A DNA stretch of 39,780 nucleotides from Acidobacteriota bacterium (GTDB lineage: Bacteria; Acidobacteriota; Thermoanaerobaculia; Multivoradales; J023). The DNA lies in the NCBI GenBank assembly GCA_029263355.1, contig JAJCXQ010000723.1:1-39780 (forward strand). Direction: 5' to 3'. Shown piece by piece: positions 24,868 through 34,407 of this stretch (its first letter is position 1; the number at the start of each line of letters is the position of its first letter). A program made the translations under genes and the position numbers. The notes below the pieces were generated by a model. That model was not told the origin of the DNA, made no database searches, and was given only the letters and a program-made list of their open reading frames with translations.

Positions 24868-27270
24868 GTGAACAGAAAAACCTGCGTTCCGGGGAACGTC
24901 CTGCTCCTCGTCTTCATGGCGACGGAGCTGACTGCCGCTCCCGACCACGACTGGCCCCACTGGGCCGGTCCGAACTTCAACCTCACGGTCCAGGACGCCG
25001 GCGTCTTCGACCGCCCCGTCTTCGGCCTCGAACGAGCCTGGGTCCGGCCTCTGGGCTCGGCCTACTCGGGGATTGTGGCGGTCGACGACAAGCTGATCAC
25101 GGCTTTCGGCGACGGCGCCTCCGACCTCCTCGTGGCCCTCGACGCGGCCACCGGCGAGGAGGTTTGGCGTTACAAGATCGGCGGCACGTACAAGGGCCAC
25201 GACGGCTCCCACGATGGCCCGAACGGCACGCCGCTGGTCCACGGCGGGCGGGTCTACGGCCTCGGACCCTCGGGCCACCTCTTCGCCCTTCGTCTCGAGG
25301 ACGGCAAGGAGGTCTTCGCCCACAAGGTCGACGAGACGTACGGCGCCAAGGCCCCGAACCACGGCTTCACCACAGCTCCGACCGTCGTCGACGGCGTCCT
25401 GGTGGTTCAGACCGGCGGCGGCGAGGGCCGTTCGATCTCGGGTTTCCACCTCGACTCCGGCGAGCTACTCTGGCAGGCGGGCGACGATGCGGTGGACTAC
25501 CAGTCGCCCATGGCCCTCGAGATCGACGGGTCGACCCTGGTCCTCGCGGTCACCAGCGAGGGCGTCCTCGGGCTCGGGCCCAAGACTGGCGAAGCCCTCT
25601 TCCGCCACGCCCATCCTAAGCAGACGCGCTACGTCGCGGCGCAGCCCGTCCCCCTGGGCGACGGCAAGGTCCTGCTATCGGGCCGGCGTGGTGCAGGCCT
25701 CTACCAGGTCAGGAAAACCGACGGCGGCTACGAGATGATCGAGGTCTGGGAATCCCGTGGCCTGCGCAGCACCTACACCATCCCGGTGCCCTACGAAGGG
25801 CACCTCTACGGCTACAGCGGAAACTTCCTGACCTGCGTCGACGCCGCCACCGGCGAGACGGTGTGGAAGTCGCGTCCGCCCGGCCGTGGCAACTTGGTGC
25901 TGGTCGACGGCCACCTGGTCATCCAGGCGAGCTCGGGCGACGTGGTGGTGGCCGAGGCGAGCCCCGAGGGCTTCCAGGAAAAGACTCGGGTGAAGGTCCT
26001 CGACGAGGGCTCCCTCACCACTCCGAGCTTCGCGGGCGGGCGGGTCTACGTCCGCAACCTCACCCAGATCGCCGCGGTCGGCGTTATCGACCGCGTGGCC
26101 GCCGGAGCCAGCAGGGCCGCCGGAGCCAGCATCGTGCCCAAGCCCGAGATCGACCTCTACGGCCAATTCGCTCACTTCATCGGGCGGGTGGAGGCGGCGC
26201 CGAACGCCCGCGCCAAGGAGAAGATGATCGCTGAGTTCCTCGAGTCCCAGGAAGGCTTCCCGATCGTCGAGGGGGACCGCTGGGTCCACTTCGTCTACCA
26301 GGGCGAAATAGACGACCTGGCTCTCTCCGGCAACTTCTACCACGAGGACGAGGGCGAGAAGGTGATGGGGCGGATCGAAGGCACCAACTTCTACTACCGT
26401 TCGGTGGAGGTCGCCCCCGCAGCCCACTACACCTACCGCTTCCAGGTCTTCGGGGAGTCGAAGCTCGATCCGCGGAATCCGCGCAAGATCGAGGGGCAGC
26501 TCGCCCCCTGGTCCGAGCTGGTGATGCCGGGCTGGCCGGAGCCGAAGCACATCGCGGAACCCGAGGGCCCGCGCGGACGGCTCGAAAAGCTCGCCTGGGC
26601 GAGCGACAAGCTGGGCGGCGAGCGAGACGTCCAGATCTACGTGCCGGCGGGCTACGACGAGAGCAGCGAGCGTTATCCGCTCCTCGTCGTCAACGAGGGC
26701 GAGGAGGCCCTGCGGTTCGGACAGATGGCCAACAGCCTCGACAACCTGGTCGGCGACAAGGTGGCGCCGATGGTGGTTGCTTTCGTGCCAAGCCGGGGCT
26801 TTCACGAGTACGCGTCTGTCACCGGCCTCGCCAATCTGACCGAGGCGATGGTGAGCGAGCTCCTGCCCGAGCTCGAGTCGAAATTCCGCCTCCTCACCGA
26901 GCTCGGCTCGCACGCCATCATGGGGACAACTTTCGGGGCCTCGCACGCGGTCTACGTAGCCTTGAAGCACCCTGAGGTCTTCGGCCGCGTGGCGGTACAG
27001 TCGTACTTCGCTTACCGAAGTCGGGACCTGGTGGCGGCGATGCTCGAGAAGGGCAGGGGCAAGGGGCTCCGCGTCTTCGTCGAGTTGAACACCAACGACA
27101 TGCGCTTCGCCAACTGGGCCGACGCCAAGAAGGAAAGCCACGAGCTCGTCCTGCGGCTGCGTGAGGGCGGTGCCGACCTGACCACCCATGAAGTAGCCGA
27201 CGGTCCGGACTGGTCGAGCTGGCGCTCGCGGACAAACGTCGTCCTGGCAGCGCTTTTTCCGAAGAGCTAA
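24868..27270 (+). CDS. Secreted PQQ-type beta-propeller fused to an esterase-fold domain
   Basis: 800 residues from GTG 24868, with GGAGG seven bases upstream and a signal peptide (NVLLLVFMATELTAA). Residues 25-420 are a PQQ-like propeller: WPHWAGPNFN opening, LDAATGEEVWRYKIG, VDAATGETVWKS blades. About 470-545 is an esterase N-terminal (E-set) domain, and 565-800 is a Fes/esterase D-like alpha/beta-hydrolase domain (YVPAGYDESSERYPLLVV). The nucleophile elbow G-x-S-x-G-G reads G686-T-T688-F-G690-A, so Thr replaces Ser. The C-terminal GHDWxxW reads GP780DWSSW, so Pro replaces the catalytic His. The hydrolase domain is therefore probably inactive and may bind rather than cleave. Likely periplasmic or extracellular. 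The whole-gene opposite-strand frames are shadows. Confidence 0.88.
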   Translation: MNRKTCVPGNVLLLVFMATELTAAPDHDWPHWAGPNFNLTVQDAGVFDRPVFGLERAWVRPLGSAYSGIVAVDDKLITAFGDGASDLLVALDAATGEEVWRYKIGGTYKGHDGSHDGPNGTPLVHGGRVYGLGPSGHLFALRLEDGKEVFAHKVDETYGAKAPNHGFTTAPTVVDGVLVVQTGGGEGRSISGFHLDSGELLWQAGDDAVDYQSPMALEIDGSTLVLAVTSEGVLGLGPKTGEALFRHAHPKQTRYVAAQPVPLGDGKVLLSGRRGAGLYQVRKTDGGYEMIEVWESRGLRSTYTIPVPYEGHLYGYSGNFLTCVDAATGETVWKSRPPGRGNLVLVDGHLVIQASSGDVVVAEASPEGFQEKTRVKVLDEGSLTTPSFAGGRVYVRNLTQIAAVGVIDRVAAGASRAAGASIVPKPEIDLYGQFAHFIGRVEAAPNARAKEKMIAEFLESQEGFPIVEGDRWVHFVYQGEIDDLALSGNFYHEDEGEKVMGRIEGTNFYYRSVEVAPAAHYTYRFQVFGESKLDPRNPRKIEGQLAPWSELVMPGWPEPKHIAEPEGPRGRLEKLAWASDKLGGERDVQIYVPAGYDESSERYPLLVVNEGEEALRFGQMANSLDNLVGDKVAPMVVAFVPSRGFHEYASVTGLANLTEAMVSELLPELESKFRLLTELGSHAIMGTTFGASHAVYVALKHPEVFGRVAVQSYFAYRSRDLVAAMLEKGRGKGLRVFVELNTNDMRFANWADAKKESHELVLRLREGGADLTTHEVADGPDWSSWRSRTNVVLAALFPKS

Positions 27271-27321
27271 GTCTCTCGAGAGTCCGGGTCAGCGGCCGCT
27301 TGCAAAGAAACGACAGACAGA

Positions 27322-27351
27322 TTGACAAATACAGACTATATGACATATAGT
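27322..27351 (+). promoter_or_regulatory. Sigma70-like promoter of the Cys-rich gene
   Basis: TTGACA (27322-27327), an 18-bp spacer and TATAGT (27346-27351). The -35 is a perfect match and the -10 is five of six. It lies 38 bp before the ATG at 27390, the best promoter in the window. Confidence 0.7.
27335..27351. promoter_or_regulatory. Palindromic operator candidate overlapping the -10
   Basis: ACTATATG-A-CATATAGT, a perfect 8-bp inverted repeat around a single base, covering the spacer and the -10 hexamer. The position is where a repressor would block RNA polymerase. No regulator gene is adjacent. Confidence 0.55.
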
Positions 27352-27389
27352 CATGGACCTCTATTAATGCCTTTCGCAAGGAGGTCCAC

Positions 27390-27761
27390 ATGCAAAGAAT
27401 CAATTCTGTTCTCCTCGCCGCCGCCTTGATCATCGGCATCGCCGCCTTCGTCCCCGCTCCGGCCCAGGCAGGCCCGTGCGAAAATTGCGCCACTAACCCC
27501 GGCTGCTTCGTCTGCTGTAGATGCGATGGCGGTAGCGCCTACTATTGTGGGTTCGTCGTCTGCGGATCGCCCGATTCGGCGTTCGAGACCGAGGTCACTT
27601 TGACGTCGGAGGACGAGGGCGAGATCCTCGCATGCACTGCCGACGAGGCTCTGAGCACCGACGAGGCTCTGAGCTCCGACGAGGCTCCGAGCACCGACGA
27701 GGCTCCGGGCACCGAAGAGGCTCCAAGCACTGGCGAGCCGACCCCCGTGGCCTCCCGATAG
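27390..27761 (+). CDS. Small secreted Cys-rich protein with repeat tail
   Basis: 123 residues from ATG 27390; AAGGAGGT just upstream is a near-perfect ribosome-binding site. A signal peptide is clear (LLAAALIIGIAAFVPAPAQA, cleaved after AQA). The mature protein starts with a compact Cys cluster (GPCENCATNPGCFVCCRCDG, then YYCGFVVCG): eight Cys in about 33 residues, followed by one more near residue 78, suggesting disulfides or metal binding outside the cell. The tail is acidic, five repeats of six residues (EALSTD-like) made by an 18-bp tandem repeat at 27648-27737. No family recognised; a small secreted peptide, toxin-like or surface protein are all possible. The strong promoter, operator-like palindrome and ribosome-binding site suggest high, controlled expression. 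Confidence 0.8.
   Translation: MQRINSVLLAAALIIGIAAFVPAPAQAGPCENCATNPGCFVCCRCDGGSAYYCGFVVCGSPDSAFETEVTLTSEDEGEILACTADEALSTDEALSSDEAPSTDEAPGTEEAPSTGEPTPVASR
27648..27737 (+). repeat. 18-bp tandem repeat encoding the acidic tail
   Basis: Five units (starts 27648, 27666, 27684, 27702, 27720) of GCTCTGAGCACCGACGAG with a few changes. Frame is kept, so the repeat number can vary without breaking the gene. Confidence 0.85.
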
Positions 27762-28203
27762 GCACACGACCATGCCAGGCATTTAAAACACGTCACAAAC
27801 CTCACCCAGCTCGGCCTCCGACACTTTGCGGGCGCATTAAGCCACCACCAAGCCCAAAAACGGCACACTACGGCAATCGAGGCGGCGGATCTTTCCGCTC
27901 TAGGTTTTGGAAGAGCCGAAGTAGCCAGCATCACCGACGGCGGTGTCGAAACCCACCGCCAGGCCGGCGGGAGTCACATCATCGTCCCACAGGAACTTGT
28001 CTTACAAGAGACGCCACATCAATCACCAGTACAGGTACACCCAAGTTTTGGATCGGGTGGCCAGGGGCGGTCACCCCCAGTGTTAGATGCCTGGCAGATC
28101 CAAGGCTCGAGCGAGGTGCGCCCCGCAAAGAAAACGCCCCCGGACGCTGACGCGCCCGGGGGCTCAGATCAGACCTGCGGAAGAGTGACCTCTTCCTAGG
28201 CGA
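27762..28203. other. Intergenic region, terminator at its right end
   Basis: Between the convergent 3' ends of the Cys-rich gene and the BNR-repeat gene. The right part holds the terminator at 28125-28163. The rest shows no recognised gene or repeat. Confidence 0.4.
28125..28163 (-). terminator. Intrinsic terminator of the BNR-repeat gene
   Basis: Read on the minus strand, GCCCCCGG pairs with CCGGGGGC around a 12-base loop and is followed by GTTTTCTTTG. It lies about 40 bp past the stop codon at 28204, a textbook position. Confidence 0.8.
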
Positions 28204-31200
28204 TCAGTTGGCGCAGATCGACAGATCGTCGATGCCGCCTTCGACGATGTCGCCACCGCTGGTGCCGTCGGAGACCCGTACCCGCAGCTGAACCGTCGAG
28301 CCAGCGGGCGCGGCGGTGGTGGCGTTGGTCCAGCTGGCGACGGTTTGCACGTCGCCGATCGACACGAACGGCACGTAGGCGCCACCGTTGATCGACGCTT
28401 CGAGCACGAAGTAATCGCCCGCGGCGTCGTCACCGGCGTCGCGCTGGCCGTGGAAGTACCAGATCGACAAGGTGGAAGCGTCGGTGACGTTGTACACCGG
28501 CGAGGTCACGGCACACTCGCCGCCATCAACGTCGGCGTTACCGGCCGTCGAGTTGGTGGCGGTGAACAGGGCGTTGCCGCTACCGCTGGTGTGGTCGCCG
28601 CCGACCTGGGTGACAACGGTCGAGGTTTGCTGGGTCGGCGTGCCGAGCACGAAGGTGCCGGTGGTGCAGCTGCCGCTGGTGTTCCAGCCGGCGGAGCCTG
28701 CCTCGAAGTCCTCGTCGACCGCACAGCCACCACCACCGGGGCCCGAATTGACCGCGAAGACGAGGTCGTCGGCGTCGTCGTAGGCGCCACCCGAGCACGA
28801 GCTGGCTGAGCCCTGATAACGGAAGTTGGCACGCACCGCCTGCAGGCTGCCGGTGGGCAGAGTGTACTGCGCCGACAGGGTCTGTTGGCCGCCCGCTGAC
28901 GGCCCCTGCGAACCGATCAAGACCCAACTCGGGTTGTTGGCATCCGCAGCATAGTAGAGGTCGAGGGTGTCGTCCGCGCCGGTGTTCCAGGCCCAGACGG
29001 TGGCCTCCACCTGCACGGTGGCGCCGGCGGTGAAATCACCGCCGCCGACGGTCGAGACGACGATGCGGTCGTTCGACTCGTCGGAGTGGTAGGTGCCCGA
29101 GGTGCCGTCGGTGCAGCTGTCGAGGGTGTTCGGCTGGTTCGGCTCGGCCGGACTCAAGCCGTTGCGGCTGTCGAGCAGCGTCCCCGAGTCACAACCGCTG
29201 CCCACCGCCGCGCAGGCCGGAGCGCCCAAGCCGGCGTTGTAGACCGCGTTCTGAGGACCGCCGCCGCCTTCGCAGATGTCGGTGGTCTCGTTACAGGTCT
29301 GGGAGCCAGAGCACGGCGTGATGCCCGCTTCACAGCCGATGGCCGCGTTGCAGGTCTCGGAACCGTCACAGAACTGGCCGTTGTCGCAAGCGCTGTCGTC
29401 CGGCGCGTTGTTGCAGGAGTCGGCCCCCTCGTTGCACGAGTCGACGGTGCAGCTGATGCCATCGTCACAGTTGGGCGCGGTGCCCGCTTGACAGTCATTG
29501 ATCGCGTCGCAGGTCTCGGAACCGTCACAGAACAGACCGTTGTCGCAGGCGCCGTTGTCCGGCGTGTTGTCACAGCTGTCGGTCGCCTCGTTGCAGGAGT
29601 CGACGGTGCAGCTGACGCCATCACCACAGCTCGGCGCGGTGCCAGACTCACAAACGCCAGTGCCGGTGTTGCAGGTCTCGGAGCCGTCGCAGAACAGACC
29701 GTTGTCACATTCAGCGTTGGTGGTACAGCCACCCGCAGTCTCGACCGCGAAGACGACGTCGTCGCGATCATTGTAGGTGCCGGCCGAGCACGCGTCATTG
29801 GTGCTCTGGTAGCGAAACTGAGCGCGCACCGCCTGCAGGCCGCCCGACGGCAAGGTGTATTGTGCCGAGAGGGTCTGCTCGCCGGCCGAGGACGGAGTGA
29901 TCGAGGTGATCAGCGTCCAGCTCGGGTTGGTGGCGTCCGCCGCGTAGTAGAGGTCCAAGGTGTCGTTGGACGGGGTTGTCCAGGCCCACACCGTGGCTTG
30001 AATCTCTACCGTGTCACCTTCGGAGAAGTTGCCACCGTCAAGGGTCGAGATGACGACGCGCTCGTTCGACTCGTCGGATTGGTAAGTTCCGGCACTGCCG
30101 TCAGCGCAGGAGTCGGCGAGGGTGTTCGGCTGATTGGGCTCCGGACCGAGGTTGTTGCGGCCCGCCACCAGAGCGTTGGTGTCACACGAGCTGCCCACGG
30201 TGAGGCAAGCCGGCGCCTGGTAGGTGCCGTTGAAGGCTGCGTTCTGCGGTCCACCGGAGCCCGATGGAATGACGTTGACGGCGACCGAGTCCTGGGCGCT
30301 GCCGCAGCTGGTGGTGGCGGTGACGGTGTAGGTGGTCGTGGTGGTCGGTGACACCGAGGGCTGAGCAGCCGTCGAGCCACCCGGCGACCAGGAGTAGGTG
30401 TGGCCGGCCAGCGCCGACGTGCCGAGGGTGGTCGAATCGCCCTCGTTGATGGTGCGGTCGGCGCCGGCGTTGGCCACCGCCTGTGGCGTGCAGCCGCCAC
30501 CCACCGGGATGCCGACAGCATAAACGTCCACCGAGTCGGCACTGCCGCCGCCCTCGTTGCGGTTGTCGGTGTAGATGCCGACGACATCGTTGAGCACGAT
30601 GTCCATACCGTTGTAGTCACCCCACTCGAAACCGTCGTTGATGTTGGGGGAGATCTCGTCGGTGACCCGGGTCGGCGCGGTCCAGGTGACGCCACCGTCG
30701 GCCGAGGAGCTGTAGAACAGATCGACGCCGGTGCGGTTGGCGACCCGTCGGGTGTCATAGAAGATCACGTGCACTTGACCGTCCGGCCCCACCGCCATCC
30801 AGGGGTTGAAACGGTCGACGTTATTGGAGTCAGCGGTTTCGTGCGGCGTCGAGACACTCCAAGTGTTACCGCCGTCGCGCGAGTGCGCGACCTGAATGCG
30901 GGCGTGGTTGTTGGCCGCGGTGCCGCTCTCCGGCCCGGTGGTGTCGAGCCAGGCAGCGTAGATGCTGTTGGCGAAGGGGCCGCTCGACAGGTCGACGTCG
31001 ACCGACACGTAGATGAACGCGGACCGAGTCTCCATCGCCGGGATCGGGAAGTCGAAGCTGGCCTCAGTGGGGGCAACCTCGATCACCGAGCCGAAGCTGG
31101 CGCCGCCGTCGGTCGACTTGCGCAGCAGGATCCGTTGGCTGTTGGTAGCCGGCCAGATGTAGTAGACATTGCCGGACTTGTCGGTGGCGATGTCGGAGCC

Positions 31201-32196
31201 GATACCGCGCTGATCGGTTGCCGAGGAGAACGCCTGGATGGCCCAGGTGTCGCCGAAGTCGGTCGAGCGCGCGAACTGCATCACATTCTGCTTGTGGTAG
31301 GTGATGTAGATGTTGTCGACGTGGGGTGAGGTCGCGAATTTGTCGACATGCACAAACTGCTTGTCGTTCAGTGCGTCATTGGTCAGCCGCCGGCGCGAGC
31401 TGGAGAGGTCGTTCCAGGTCTGGCCACCGTCGGAGGAGCGGTAGAACAAAATGTCGCACACCGAGCCGCACTCGCCGAGAGCGGAGGCGTAGGCTAGGGA
31501 GCCGTCGAGCGACCAATCCACCGTCGGATCACAACAAGTGTTGCCGAGGGGCAGCGCCGCGGCCTGGTTCCAGGTGGTGCCGCCGTCGGTGGAATAATGC
31601 ATCTTCTGTCCCGAGCCCGGACCGTTGGTGCCGGCGATCACCTGATCGACGTTGATGTGGTTGATTTTGATCGCCGACTCGGCAGCGCCGTTGGGTGTGG
31701 TCACCCGCACTTCGCCGACCAGCGCCTTCTCGAGCTCTTCCAAACCGTAGGTCTCGTACTTCTCGAGGGGATACCCTCCCTCACCCTTGACCAGGCGATA
31801 ACGCTCGCCGTGGCGTTCGACTTTGCGGTAGAGCTTGCCATCATAAAGATAGCCGCCATGGCGCAGCAGGAAGACGTTGAGCATGCTGCGCGGGTAGAGT
31901 GCGATCCCCTTCTGGATGTCGGGCCAGGCCTTGAGCACCTCGACCCGATAGAACGCCGGCACCGCGCCGCCGAGCTCGGCCTCGCTGTCGGCGAGCAGCT
32001 TCACGTCCTCCTGGGTGAGTTGGTAGTTGCGGTCGTCCCATTGCCCGATCTCGGCCAATGCGGAGTAGTCGACCCGCGAGTCGACACCTTTGTGCTGAAA
32101 AACCTGTTGAGCGTGTGCTCCGGGCACCCAAGCCAGCGAAAGGCAGAGTGCGACCGTGCAGGTGATGACGGTGGTGATTGTCCTCAAATACGACAT
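28204..32196 (-). CDS. Secreted BNR/sialidase-like protein with Cys-rich repeats
   Basis: 1330 residues; ATG 32196 is chosen because GGGGAG precedes it and a signal peptide follows ([20 protein letters not shown]). Residues about 160-560 carry BNR/Asp-box repeats of the sialidase type ([40 protein letters not shown]). Then comes an Ig/PKD-like segment ([17 protein letters not shown]). Two copies of a ~170-residue module at about 650-822 and 976-1150 (GPQNAxx[29 protein letters not shown]) flank a Cys-rich stretch with FCDGSETC and SCTVDSCNE repeats. A MAM/jelly-roll-like domain ([15 protein letters not shown]) ends it. Large secreted multi-domain protein, probably binding glycan or surface polymers; sialidase activity is not shown because the catalytic residues cannot be assigned. 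Confidence 0.88.
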   Translation of the reverse strand: MSYLRTITTVITCTVALCLSLAWVPGAHAQQVFQHKGVDSRVDYSALAEIGQWDDRNYQLTQEDVKLLADSEAELGGAVPAFYRVEVLKAWPDIQKGIALYPRSMLNVFLLRHGGYLYDGKLYRKVERHGERYRLVKGEGGYPLEKYETYGLEELEKALVGEVRVTTPNGAAESAIKINHINVDQVIAGTNGPGSGQKMHYSTDGGTTWNQAAALPLGNTCCDPTVDWSLDGSLAYASALGECGSVCDILFYRSSDGGQTWNDLSSSRRRLTNDALNDKQFVHVDKFATSPHVDNIYITYHKQNVMQFARSTDFGDTWAIQAFSSATDQRGIGSDIATDKSGNVYYIWPATNSQRILLRKSTDGGASFGSVIEVAPTEASFDFPIPAMETRSAFIYVSVDVDLSSGPFANSIYAAWLDTTGPESGTAANNHARIQVAHSRDGGNTWSVSTPHETADSNNVDRFNPWMAVGPDGQVHVIFYDTRRVANRTGVDLFYSSSADGGVTWTAPTRVTDEISPNINDGFEWGDYNGMDIVLNDVVGIYTDNRNEGGGSADSVDVYAVGIPVGGGCTPQAVANAGADRTINEGDSTTLGTSALAGHTYSWSPGGSTAAQPSVSPTTTTTYTVTATTSCGSAQDSVAVNVIPSGSGGPQNAAFNGTYQAPACLTVGSSCDTNALVAGRNNLGPEPNQPNTLADSCADGSAGTYQSDESNERVVISTLDGGNFSEGDTVEIQATVWAWTTPSNDTLDLYYAADATNPSWTLITSITPSSAGEQTLSAQYTLPSGGLQAVRAQFRYQSTNDACSAGTYNDRDDVVFAVETAGGCTTNAECDNGLFCDGSETCNTGTGVCESGTAPSCGDGVSCTVDSCNEATDSCDNTPDNGACDNGLFCDGSETCDAINDCQAGTAPNCDDGISCTVDSCNEGADSCNNAPDDSACDNGQFCDGSETCNAAIGCEAGITPCSGSQTCNETTDICEGGGGPQNAVYNAGLGAPACAAVGSGCDSGTLLDSRNGLSPAEPNQPNTLDSCTDGTSGTYHSDESNDRIVVSTVGGGDFTAGATVQVEATVWAWNTGADDTLDLYYAADANNPSWVLIGSQGPSAGGQQTLSAQYTLPTGSLQAVRANFRYQGSASSCSGGAYDDADDLVFAVNSGPGGGGCAVDEDFEAGSAGWNTSGSCTTGTFVLGTPTQQTSTVVTQVGGDHTSGSGNALFTATNSTAGNADVDGGECAVTSPVYNVTDASTLSIWYFHGQRDAGDDAAGDYFVLEASINGGAYVPFVSIGDVQTVASWTNATTAAPAGSTVQLRVRVSDGTSGGDIVEGGIDDLSICAN
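29255..30245 (-). repeat. Duplicated module pair flanking Cys-rich repeats, inside the BNR gene
   Basis: The copy upstream in the gene (about 30245-29730) and the second (about 29270-28745) encode the same order of motifs: GPQNA, PACxxVGSx[32 protein letters not shown] and DLVFAV/DVVFAV. Between them lie Cys repeats (about 29725-29280) that are themselves repeated about three times. An internal duplication is clear; the coordinates are approximate. Confidence 0.65.
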
Positions 32197-33068
32197 GATT
32201 CTCCCCTGGCGTCGTTCGGTGATTTTTCCGGTGGGCGTACCCGACGCAAGTAAGGCGCACCGGCGGGCGCAGGTCGAGCCGATCCGTGCGGCATTCCCTG
32301 CAAACAAAAGCTTGTATGCACCTTTGCCTATCAAGAGTCGTGCCAGTTCGTCGGCTCACAGAGTCGGTGAGCCGCCATCGCAGAGGGCTGCGTCTATCTC
32401 TGCTCAAGAGTGGAATTGGTGGCTGGCGAGCAGACTCTTGCCGATGACCACGGGCAGGCGGCCGGCCGATAGCTCGGCGATTCTCAGGTCTGAGAAAAAC
32501 GGCGTGTCAGGGGTCTCAATGCTGAACATGGTTAACTATTTTTGATCACATCCGAAACGCTCATCGTCCAGTCGCGCCGGCTGGGCGCCACCACCTGCCC
32601 AAGTCGCGGGTGGACCGAGACCCCGATTCGAGCACCTACTCACCTCTGCAGCAAGACATCCTCCCGTGAGAACATATGCTAAGATAGTGAGTTACTATCC
32701 GAATGGGCTTTCTCAGATGTCGGTATCCTCTGGGGCGTCGACCCAAGTTGGCGTCATCTAAAACTGGTGAAGGGAGAATAAATTTGGATGTCAAGAGACC
32801 TGAAACTTTGAAGGCTCAATACCGGAGTATTCCAAAACGGGTCTTGTGCCATAGCTCATCGAGCGATGGAGGCTGCTAGTCTTAGCCGCTCTTTTCACAA
32901 AAGCCGGCCAGGCATCCCGATGCCGGAGCCTCGCTCAACATTAAAGATCTCGTTGTTAGCTTTACATCGACACTCGAGAGCATCGAAACGTCCTTAGGAA
33001 AGAGTACATGAGCATCTATCCCTACCCCGCGTCAATTTCTCCAGGAAGGCTCGACCAGGCCACTGGGT
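32197..33068. other. 870-bp lower-GC intergenic region
   Basis: Divergent between the BNR gene (minus) and the TIR module (plus), so both promoters should be here. GC falls noticeably from about 32500 to 32950. A small inverted repeat GATAGT-N5-ACTATC is at 32683-32699. A 31-codon frame at 32784-32879 (TTG start after GGGAG) was seen but not accepted. No intact gene. Confidence 0.4.
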
Positions 33069-33254
33069 ATGAACGACACGGATTGGAGCTTCGCCGATCC
33101 CCAACCTGCTGATCAAACCACCAACTACATGTGGATCGACGACCCCGAGAAGATGGCTGAGGCATCAAAAACCTTCGAAAGATTCTTCAGCCCACAGCGC
33201 GCTCTCGGCCCAGGAGACGCCAAGCGGGCGAAAGTTCAAGGATCACCGTCATGA
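33069..33254 (+). CDS. Small 61-aa protein coupled to the TIR gene
   Basis: A 61-codon frame from ATG 33069 whose stop TGA (33252-33254) overlaps the ATG of the TIR gene (33251-33253), an ATGA overlap typical of translational coupling. The protein is acidic in the first half (DWSFADPQPADQTTNY, WIDDPEKMAE) and basic near its end. There is no signal peptide or membrane segment. The nearest AGGAAGG is rather far upstream (about 20 bases), so the start is not secure. It is too short to assign a family. A partner or regulator of the TIR protein is the natural suggestion from the overlap. Confidence 0.55.
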   Translation: MNDTDWSFADPQPADQTTNYMWIDDPEKMAEASKTFERFFSPQRALGPGDAKRAKVQGSPS

Positions 33255-34171
33255 GTGACGTCTTTCTCAGTTACGCGCGGGGAAACGCCGAGAGCGCCGA
33301 GGTCTTGGCGAGAGCGCTTGAGCGCGCGGGCTTCTCGGTGTGGTGGGATCGCAAGATCCTGGCCGGGAAATCATACGACCAGGTCATCCGCCAGGCGCTC
33401 GCGGAGGCCGGCTGTGTGATCGTCTTGTGGTCCAAAGAATCGGTCGATTCGGATTGGGTCAAAGACGAGGCGGCGGAGGGGAAAGAGCGCGGCGTCTTGG
33501 TGCCCGTGCTGATCGATCCGGTGGAGATTCCGCTCGGCTTCGGACGTCTGCAGACGGCCCGCCTGATCGGCTGGGAGGGGGAGGCCGCTCACCCCGATTT
33601 TCAACAGCTGGCGCACTCGATTACAGCGATGCTCGGCCGCACAGCAGAGATCAAACCGTTTCACCCGACCGCGAAGAAAAAGCAGAAGAAAAAATCGTTG
33701 TCAAAAGGGGTGCTGGTCGGCTGTGGCGTGGCCGCGGCGCTAGGTTTGGCGCTCGTCATCGGTCTCGCGATGCTGTCGGCGATGATGGGAAGCGATGAGC
33801 CGAAGAGCGAAACGCTGCCTTTCGGGACGACCTCCTTGCCACCGGAATCGTTACCGCCACCAACGTCGGCGACCTCGACCACGATCTATCTCCAGTACAC
33901 CGGCGATTCCTTCGGCGGCTGTTCACTCAACCTGCGCTGGATGATCGGTAACTCGGGGATCAATCCGACTCTGAATCCGCAACCGGTACCCGGCGTGCCC
34001 ATCGGACAGATCCAGTTTCAGGTCGACGGCACGATCCAATGTCCTTACAGCGGCTTCTGCAACGCCGCCGGCAGCGGCATGATCACGGTCGAGCCCAACG
34101 CCACCTACAACATCTTATGGCAACAAACCGGGCCGGCGACCTGTGGCGCCAATCTGCAGCGAGCGTTCTGA
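33251..34171 (+). CDS. TIR-domain membrane protein with outside Cys domain
   Basis: 306 residues. Residues 1-135 are a bacterial TIR domain: DVFLSYARG (box 1), FSVWWDRKILAGKSYDQVI, VIVLWSKESVDSDWVKDEAA with Glu73 in the place of the NADase Glu, then VPVLIDPVEIPLGFG. Next comes a Lys-rich stretch (KKKQKKKSLSKG), a hydrophobic segment at about 153-178 and a Ser/Pro/Thr linker. The rest, 213-306, has four Cys (224, 264, 270, 298) and would lie outside the membrane by the positive-inside rule. So a cytoplasmic TIR is tethered to a small extracytoplasmic domain, an arrangement suited to signalling. The gene starts within the stop of the 61-aa ORF. It converges with the CHASE2-TIR gene, 236 bp apart. 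NADase activity is inferred. Confidence 0.85.
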   Translation: MSDVFLSYARGNAESAEVLARALERAGFSVWWDRKILAGKSYDQVIRQALAEAGCVIVLWSKESVDSDWVKDEAAEGKERGVLVPVLIDPVEIPLGFGRLQTARLIGWEGEAAHPDFQQLAHSITAMLGRTAEIKPFHPTAKKKQKKKSLSKGVLVGCGVAAALGLALVIGLAMLSAMMGSDEPKSETLPFGTTSLPPESLPPPTSATSTTIYLQYTGDSFGGCSLNLRWMIGNSGINPTLNPQPVPGVPIGQIQFQVDGTIQCPYSGFCNAAGSGMITVEPNATYNILWQQTGPATCGANLQRAF

Positions 34172-34407
34172 TAACTCGTTGCAAACACGGGCCACCAGCG
34201 CTCCTTCGGTAGCCTTCGCTTGTAGTGCTGGGAGGCCTGGGGTACCGAGTGGTGCTCCCCGCTGCCCCAGGAGCCAGGCGCACCCTACTTTTTGTTCGAA
34301 GCCTTCCTCTGCAAGATCGGCTTGTCCGACCTCCCGTTTCCGTACATCGCTAACGTTCCCTTTCGGTTCTCATCAACGCGGACTATGACGCCATTTACCA
34401 AGGTCGG

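Noticed and set aside
25675..27189. 504-codon minus-strand open frame
   Set aside because: It lies opposite the propeller-esterase gene, which has signal peptide, ribosome-binding site and domain motifs. The minus frame is a GC-driven shadow with low-complexity Val/Leu/Asp/Glu sequence.
32784..32879. 31-codon frame with TTG start after GGGAG
   Set aside because: Too short and without family or hydrophobic pattern; a chance frame in a low-GC intergenic region cannot be excluded.
34172..34407. Bidirectional terminator between the convergent TIR genes
   Set aside because: A weak stem (CCTGGGG at 34236 with CCCCAGG at 34265) has a 22-base loop and no T-tract, so it is not convincing.
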